Source: Mariniphaga sp041687215 (GTDB lineage Bacteria > Bacteroidota > Bacteroidia > Bacteroidales > Prolixibacteraceae). From it: a stretch of 64,000 bases of DNA. Location: contig NZ_JAWLCI010000002.1 of assembly GCF_041687215.1 (NCBI RefSeq), positions 1 through 64,000 on the forward strand. The letters run 5' to 3'. The notes under the pieces are model-generated. The model was not told the origin of the DNA. It made no database searches and saw nothing but the letters and a program-made list of their open reading frames with translations. Shown here piece by piece: positions 59,799-64,000 of this stretch (positions are counted from its first letter, which is position 1; each line of letters begins with the position of its first letter). Position numbers and translations under genes: made by a program.

Positions 59799-60410
59799 AT
59801 GAAAACCCAATTAATTTTCATTTTAACAATTAGTTTTATGGCAATAGCATGTACCCCGCAAAAAAGCAAAACACCCGACCAATGGAGTGAAAAAGAACTC
59901 AATGAATGGTTTACTCAAGGAGAATGGAAACAGGGTTGGGAAGCCCGGCCCGATAAATCGGTGAATCAGAAAGAGTTTGCCCGTTTGTATTATGAAAATC
60001 AGTACCGCTGGAATAAAGCATTTCAGTTTTTGAGCGAACAAAATCTGGCAGAACTTGAAAAAGGAAGGTACGAACTGGAAGGCGCTGACTTGTTCGTAAA
60101 TGTTGACGAATATGTTACGCGAAACGAGGAAGATGTTTTGTTTGAAGCGCACAAAAAATATGCTGATATTCAGGTTTTAATTTCCGGAGAAGAAAAAATT
60201 GGTGTTCTGCCACTGGAAAGCACTACTGTTTCCATTCCGTATGACGAAGAAAAAGACATCATGTTTTTAACTGCGGAGGATGAAAACTACCGAATTGCAG
60301 AGCCTGGAAAGTTTTTCCTGTTTTTCCCGCAGGATGCGCACCGGCCAACGGTGAAATCAACCGAAAATATCCCGGTCAGGAAAATTGTGGTGAAAGTCAG
60401 GATAAACTGA
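59799..60410 (+). CDS. YhcH/YjgK/YiaL-family lipoprotein
   Basis: A 203-residue protein with a lipoprotein signal (MAIAC, Cys18). The cupin-like core has FEAHKKYADIQVLISGEEKI and FFLFFPQDAHRPTV, whose His and Glu residues match the YhcH/EbgC metal or substrate site. Relatives act as sugar anomerases or in sialic-acid use (NanQ type), usually in the cytoplasm; a lipid-anchored form is unusual. With the sialidase-like gene at 36471 it may belong to acidic-sugar use, but the genes are far apart. Confidence 0.85.
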   Translation: MKTQLIFILTISFMAIACTPQKSKTPDQWSEKELNEWFTQGEWKQGWEARPDKSVNQKEFARLYYENQYRWNKAFQFLSEQNLAELEKGRYELEGADLFVNVDEYVTRNEEDVLFEAHKKYADIQVLISGEEKIGVLPLESTTVSIPYDEEKDIMFLTAEDENYRIAEPGKFFLFFPQDAHRPTVKSTENIPVRKIVVKVRIN

Positions 60411-60423
60411 AAAACCGACTGCC

Positions 60424-61008
60424 ATGAATCCGGAAGAATTTTACTGGATTAACCCGTCGCAGAAATTCACGCTGAATGATGGTGTTTTGAAAATTCAAAC
60501 TGCACCCGAAACGGATTTCTGGCAGCGAACGCATTACGGATTCAGCAAAACAAATGCCCCGGCCTTTCTGAGAAAGATTGAAGGCGATTTTACATTCAGC
60601 GTTAAAACAAGTTTTTACACCCAAAACCGTTACGACCAATGTGGCGTGTTACTTTTCATTGATAACGAAAACTGGGTGAAAGTTTCGGTGGAGTACGAAA
60701 ACGAACAATTTGCCCGGCTGGGGTCGGTTGTCACCAACCTGGGTTTTTCCGACTGGGCAACCACCGACATCCCCCTTCCTGTTAACGAAATGAGCTACAG
60801 ACTCAGCCTCAAAGGGCAGGATGTTTATATTGAATATGCTGAAAAAGATGCCGTTTTTAAACAGATGCGGATTTTACATATACACCAGCCGGCTCAGAAT
60901 CCGGGAATTGGCGTTTACGCCTGCAGCCCGTTGAAATCAAGTTTTGAAGCCGTATTTACCCATCTTAAAATAGAACCCTGTATGTGGATTGGGCAAAACG
61001 AAGAATAG
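60424..61008 (+). CDS. DUF1349-family protein
   Basis: A 194-residue concanavalin-like protein: FTFSVKTSFYTQNRYDQCGVLLFIDNENWVKVSVEYEN and DWATTDIPLPVNEMSYRLSL are the DUF1349 core. There is no signal peptide, so it is cytoplasmic. Function is unknown; the fold suggests carbohydrate contact. It follows the YhcH-like gene by 13 nt, so they are probably co-transcribed. Confidence 0.88.
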   Translation: MNPEEFYWINPSQKFTLNDGVLKIQTAPETDFWQRTHYGFSKTNAPAFLRKIEGDFTFSVKTSFYTQNRYDQCGVLLFIDNENWVKVSVEYENEQFARLGSVVTNLGFSDWATTDIPLPVNEMSYRLSLKGQDVYIEYAEKDAVFKQMRILHIHQPAQNPGIGVYACSPLKSSFEAVFTHLKIEPCMWIGQNEE

Positions 61009-61029
61009 ATTATTCTATTATTTACAATG

Positions 61030-61464
61030 TCAGGCAGACGCCAGTTTTTTGTTGTCAGAAGAATTAATATCGTGTATTTTATTTTCGTTCCGGGATTTTA
61101 TGTTCTCCATCATTTTTTGGGCCTTCCTGTTCAGTATTTCACGTGCCTGGGCAAATGAAGATAGGTTCCGGTAAATTTTCAAAATATTTATTTTCGGATC
61201 AGGTTTATCAACCGACTCGTTAAAAACAGGTGTATTTACTTTTGGCTTATCGTGCGGAATAAGTTTATCATTTTCAAAATCATACGAAAATTCATTATGT
61301 TCGGCAAACACGTATTCGAGATAAGTACGATCGTATTTAACTTCATAAAAGCGGGTGTAAATCAAATAGACTTTCCCATCAGGTAATCCGTAAAACTGCA
61401 CCGGGGTTTTAGATGGAAGATATGTCATGCTGGATTGGTGGATTAATTTGACAAACATTTCCAT
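61030..61464 (-). CDS. Hypothetical protein, 144 aa
   Basis: A 144-residue protein with no recognised family. The ATG at 61464 is chosen over a TTG three codons upstream. The N-terminal half is beta-rich (TPVQFYGLPDGKVYLIYTRFYEVKYDRTYLEYVF), and the C-terminal half is basic and helical (LSSFAQAREILNRKAQKMMENIKSR). No signal peptide or membrane segment. It is convergent with the DUF1349 gene. Confidence 0.6.
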   Translation of the reverse strand: MEMFVKLIHQSSMTYLPSKTPVQFYGLPDGKVYLIYTRFYEVKYDRTYLEYVFAEHNEFSYDFENDKLIPHDKPKVNTPVFNESVDKPDPKINILKIYRNLSSFAQAREILNRKAQKMMENIKSRNENKIHDINSSDNKKLASA

Positions 61465-61685
61465 AGTAACCAAATTTAAGGTTTATAAACACGTTCCTTC
61501 TCTCTTAAAAAGCGTTCTAAAATAATACTTTTTTTTGTTGAAACATCAAAAAAAATGAATTTCAGCAATTTAGCAATTCAGATCAGCATATTTCCCGAAA
61601 CGATTCAGCAAAAATCTCACTTGTCATTTTATTTACCCAATTGGTATTCAATACTTTAATTTCAAAATATCAAAATCCGGATTTT

Positions 61686-62549
61686 TTATGGTTTTGCTTT
61701 CCATACTTTATCAGAGTACTGTAAATATTCTGGTAAAGCGGCCGAGCCATACCAATTGTACAATTCCACATCGAGCAATCCTGATTTTATGGCCGGATCG
61801 GTTTGCAGGATTTCATTTGCCTCTTCAAAACCTGCCACATTATTCAAAATAAAAATGCCACGGTAATTATTTTCATTTTTGCCCAGCGGGCCGGCAACTA
61901 TCAGCTTATTTTGCTCTACCAACCTGTTTATATTGTCCATATGTCCCCGGAAACTTTCGCTGATAAACTCCTTATCCGTTGCTTTGTTTGTTCCTGTTTT
62001 AAGAATTACCAGCACGTAACTTTTCATTCCGTAATCGTCAGCTCCCAGTTTTTCAGCCAGTGCCCTGTCATAATTCGGATTGGCAATGGTGCTGTCTTTT
62101 AAAGTAAATTCTTCATGCTGCTTTTTCATTTTATATTCAAAACTATTTTGGTTGCCACCGGAAATCTGAACCAGCATATCCGTTTCAGATTGTTTTCTGT
62201 AAACAATTCTTTGGGGAAAATCATGGTCTGGATTTTCAAATACATAAATGCTGTCCGATTTTGTTAATTTAAAATCAATGCCTTTCCCCTGGTTTTGATT
62301 TATTACAGTAGCGGTATAAATTACATTATCATCAGTTCCTGTAATATCCAGGTATTCTGAAACGATCATTTCACCGTTTTTTATTTTATAGGAAAATCCT
62401 TTCAACGTTTGGTTATTTAACAAATTCCAATGCTCGCAAACCTCGCTGTTTTCAGATTTCCATGTACTTTCAAGAAACTTTGGAATGCCCGATTGACCGG
62501 AAACAAAATAAGCCGGTATCATCAATAATACAGTTATCCATTTTTTCAT
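61686..62549 (-). CDS. Secreted DUF6265-YciI fusion protein
   Basis: A 287-residue protein with a signal peptide (to about residue 18, FVSGQ). Residues about 20-145 match DUF6265 (LESTWKSENSEVCEHWNLL, FENPDHDFPQRIVY). Residues about 175-275 match a YCII-related domain (SYVLVILKTGTNK, GHMDNINRLVEQNKLIVAGPLG), usually a small dimeric barrel. Separate genes are more common, so the fusion is worth noting. Function unknown. Confidence 0.8.
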   Translation of the reverse strand: MKKWITVLLMIPAYFVSGQSGIPKFLESTWKSENSEVCEHWNLLNNQTLKGFSYKIKNGEMIVSEYLDITGTDDNVIYTATVINQNQGKGIDFKLTKSDSIYVFENPDHDFPQRIVYRKQSETDMLVQISGGNQNSFEYKMKKQHEEFTLKDSTIANPNYDRALAEKLGADDYGMKSYVLVILKTGTNKATDKEFISESFRGHMDNINRLVEQNKLIVAGPLGKNENNYRGIFILNNVAGFEEANEILQTDPAIKSGLLDVELYNWYGSAALPEYLQYSDKVWKAKP

Positions 62550-62596
62550 TTTTTAATTTTTTTAATTACAAGGTTAATTCAAACTCAGGAATCACC

Positions 62597-63178
62597 TCAA
62601 CTTTGGTTATCGATGTAAATATCGTATTTTTCCAAAAGCCCCGGAAGACCGGAAACAGAGAATTTTGCTTTTTTTACCCGGTTCAATTCCGGGTTGATGG
62701 AATAATTGTAAGAAGTTCTCAAATCAGCGTTTTCAATATTGGTGCGTTCAAATTGTGCTCTTGCCAAATCGCACCTTTCAAACAAAGCGCCAGTCAGGTC
62801 GCATTCGGCAAAATCTGTTTCATGCAATTGTGTGTTTATAAAAACGGTCTTTTTTATTTTTGTTTTGAAAAAAGATGCATGATTCAAATTACAGTTTTCG
62901 AATGAGAATGCAAGCCCGAATTCATTGCAGGTTTCGAACCGGAGGCCAAGCATTTTACAATCTTTAAATTTAATGTCGCGAAAAGCTGTTTTGTCCAGGC
63001 GGGCCAGGCTCAGATTGCACCCTATAAAATCGCAATCAATGAATTGAAATCCGGAAAGTATGCAATTATTAAAATTGCAGTTGCTGAAAACGCAATGTTC
63101 ATATTCTCCTTTTGCCAGCGATTTATCAGTGAAATCGTTGTTATTAAAAGTTTCGTCGTGAATGTAAACTTCAGTCAT
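62597..63178 (-). CDS. Pentapeptide-repeat protein
   Basis: A 193-residue right-handed beta-helix protein with many A(D/N)LxX-type units, for example CVFSNCNFNNC, CDLTGALFERCDLARAQFERTNIENADL. The start is MTEVYIHDE at 63178; the frame is open upstream but those residues do not fit. Qnr/MfpA relatives mimic DNA and protect gyrase, but most family members have unknown roles. The gene is divergent from the TM1266-like gene, sharing an 85-nt gap. Confidence 0.88.
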   Translation of the reverse strand: MTEVYIHDETFNNNDFTDKSLAKGEYEHCVFSNCNFNNCILSGFQFIDCDFIGCNLSLARLDKTAFRDIKFKDCKMLGLRFETCNEFGLAFSFENCNLNHASFFKTKIKKTVFINTQLHETDFAECDLTGALFERCDLARAQFERTNIENADLRTSYNYSINPELNRVKKAKFSVSGLPGLLEKYDIYIDNQS

Positions 63179-63263
63179 GTAATCTGTTTTTAAAGAGCAG
63201 AAATATAAAAAAATGTATCGGGATAATTTTAATTGTTGTAAATTAAACCCAAAAATCAAAATT

Positions 63264-63521
63264 ATGAAACGAACTGTATTACTCATTCTGGTAAGGCACC
63301 GCCAGGAAACCGCAGAAAAGGTGCAGAAAATTTTAACCGGCTGGGGATGTTTTATCAAAACCCGACTGGGCATTCACGACGGCGTGCTTGAAAACTGTTC
63401 CGACAGTGGGCTGATATTCCTCGAACTTACAGGTGAAGAAATTAGCAAACACGAAGAAATTACGCGCAAACTCAACCTCGTAAAAGGAGTAGATGCAAAA
63501 CTGGTAAGTTTGGAGGTGTAA
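63264..63521 (+). CDS. TM1266-like ACT-fold protein (iron-only hydrogenase system regulator type)
   Basis: An 85-residue ferredoxin-fold protein starting MKRTVLLILVRHRQETAEKVQKIL; the frame is open 17 codons upstream but the ATG at 63264 fits the family. Next come GWGCFIKTRLGIHDG and SGLIFLELTGEE. TM1266-type proteins are often found near [FeFe]-hydrogenase maturation genes, though none lie in this window. The function is unproven; it is likely a small ligand sensor. Confidence 0.75.
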   Translation: MKRTVLLILVRHRQETAEKVQKILTGWGCFIKTRLGIHDGVLENCSDSGLIFLELTGEEISKHEEITRKLNLVKGVDAKLVSLEV

Positions 63522-63526
63522 AATAA

Positions 63527-63871
63527 TCAATTCTGCCGGTTACATTTCACCAACATTTTTACCACTGTGCCTACCATAAATTGCAATGCTTTCGATCTGA
63601 AGGAGAAGTCGTTGAAAGTGCCGATAATAATGGATTCGGTTTTGGGATGGTAAAACATAAACGCACCGGTTGCGCCCACACATCCCCAGCAAACATATTT
63701 TTCGGGCATCAGCACCGGAATGGTTTTGAATTTCCAGATGGAATACCCGTAATTAAAACCGGGAGTGGGAAAACCCATGGGTATGTCGTCGGTTAACATC
63801 TGGTCCAATGTTTCTTTTTTTACCAGTTGATTGTTTACCAACTCTTTCATCAAAAACGAAAAATTCTTCAC
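63527..63871 (-). pseudogene. Serine hydrolase (beta-lactamase superfamily), C-terminal fragment
   Basis: About 114 residues, MKELVNNQLVKKETLDQML, NYGYSIWKF, MPEKYVCWGCVGATGAFMFYHP and IIGTFNDFSF, match the C-terminal part of class C beta-lactamase-like serine hydrolases; the HxG-type motif is GCVG-TGAF. The frame begins at a GTG inside the family sequence. Upstream it stays partly protein-like but hits an in-frame TGA at 63937-63935, and the N-terminal catalytic half (SxxK) lies beyond the window. Either the gene is broken or the start region is frameshifted. Confidence 0.6.
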
Positions 63872-64000
63872 CCATGATGTTGCATTTTTGAATAGCCAGT
63901 TGAAACAGATTCCTTTTTTTACCCGGTGATGTTCTCAGGCGGAAGAAAAATCTGTGAAAATATTCTTCAAATTGAATTTAACAGGGCTACTTGCAACAAA

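Noticed and set aside
1..64000. tRNA or rRNA genes
   Set aside because: I scanned the intergenic gaps for tRNA-like TTCGANTC arms and rRNA signatures and saw none. A tRNAscan run would be decisive.

Overview
The window looks like chromosomal DNA from a Bacteroidota bacterium, most likely Bacteroidales/Marinilabiliales (Prolixibacteraceae-like; the family is inference). Support comes from several upstream regions with the Bacteroidota promoter form (TTG, about 20 nt, TAnnTTTG), Gram-negative lipoproteins and outer-membrane barrels, a SusC-type plug protein, many secreted glycoside hydrolases, a ferredoxin-dependent 2-oxoacid oxidoreductase and an NrfHA nitrite reductase. There are no rRNA or tRNA genes and no CRISPR array.

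Layout. 1-4.4 kb: a GH29 fucosidase with a doubtful start, then a promoter-led structured non-coding region (candidate ncRNA) invaded by an IS1634-type insertion sequence that has produced a 187-bp target duplication. 4.4-13.6 kb: TPR protein, Tag glycosylase, C1 peptidase, barrel protein, polyprenyl-phosphate-type glycosyltransferase, plug-only TonB protein, GH95 fucosidase. 13.9-23.9 kb (all minus): porin, two ACT proteins, phenylacetate-CoA ligase, prephenate dehydratase, flavodoxin, aminotransferase, Crp-type regulator and a four-subunit 2-oxoacid:ferredoxin oxidoreductase. Together these can be read as an aromatic amino acid / aryl-acid module. 24-27.5 kb: nrfH-nrfA-barrel operon behind a Crp/Fnr-type palindrome. 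27.5-34.7 kb: HicBA, an isoprenoid-synthase-fold protein, YebC, a tiny Cys/Lys-rich protein, a kinase-RapZ fusion, a YdcF protein, an unknown protein and GrpB.

34.7-39.8 kb is accessory DNA: an AT-rich EVE-nuclease cassette between structured inverted repeats, a sialidase-like lipoprotein, a 125-bp tandem triplication that includes the end of a gene, and a MNT/HEPN toxin-antitoxin pair between 95-bp direct repeats whose HEPN gene is frameshifted. 39.8-56 kb is a carbohydrate region: GH5, then a GntR-led operon (CE15-GH fusion, malate/tartrate-type dehydrogenase, cyclase, four-carbon acid kinase, carbohydrate-binding protein, hexuronate-type MFS transporter), then DUF1080, Gfo/Idh/MocA and DUF5060/GH-A genes converging on GH43 and GH2 genes. 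The dehydrogenase, cyclase and kinase genes overlap by 4 bp, so they are probably one catabolic unit fed by uronate- or aldarate-type acids released by the esterase. 56.7-64 kb: a second HicBA, an ABC-F ATPase with a degenerate second ATPase half, a sigma-factor stub, a YhcH-family lipoprotein, DUF1349, DUF6265-YciI, pentapeptide-repeat and TM1266-like genes, and the C-terminal part of a serine hydrolase at the edge.

All calls come from reading the sequence without database searches. Family names rest on recognised motifs; substrates are mostly inference.
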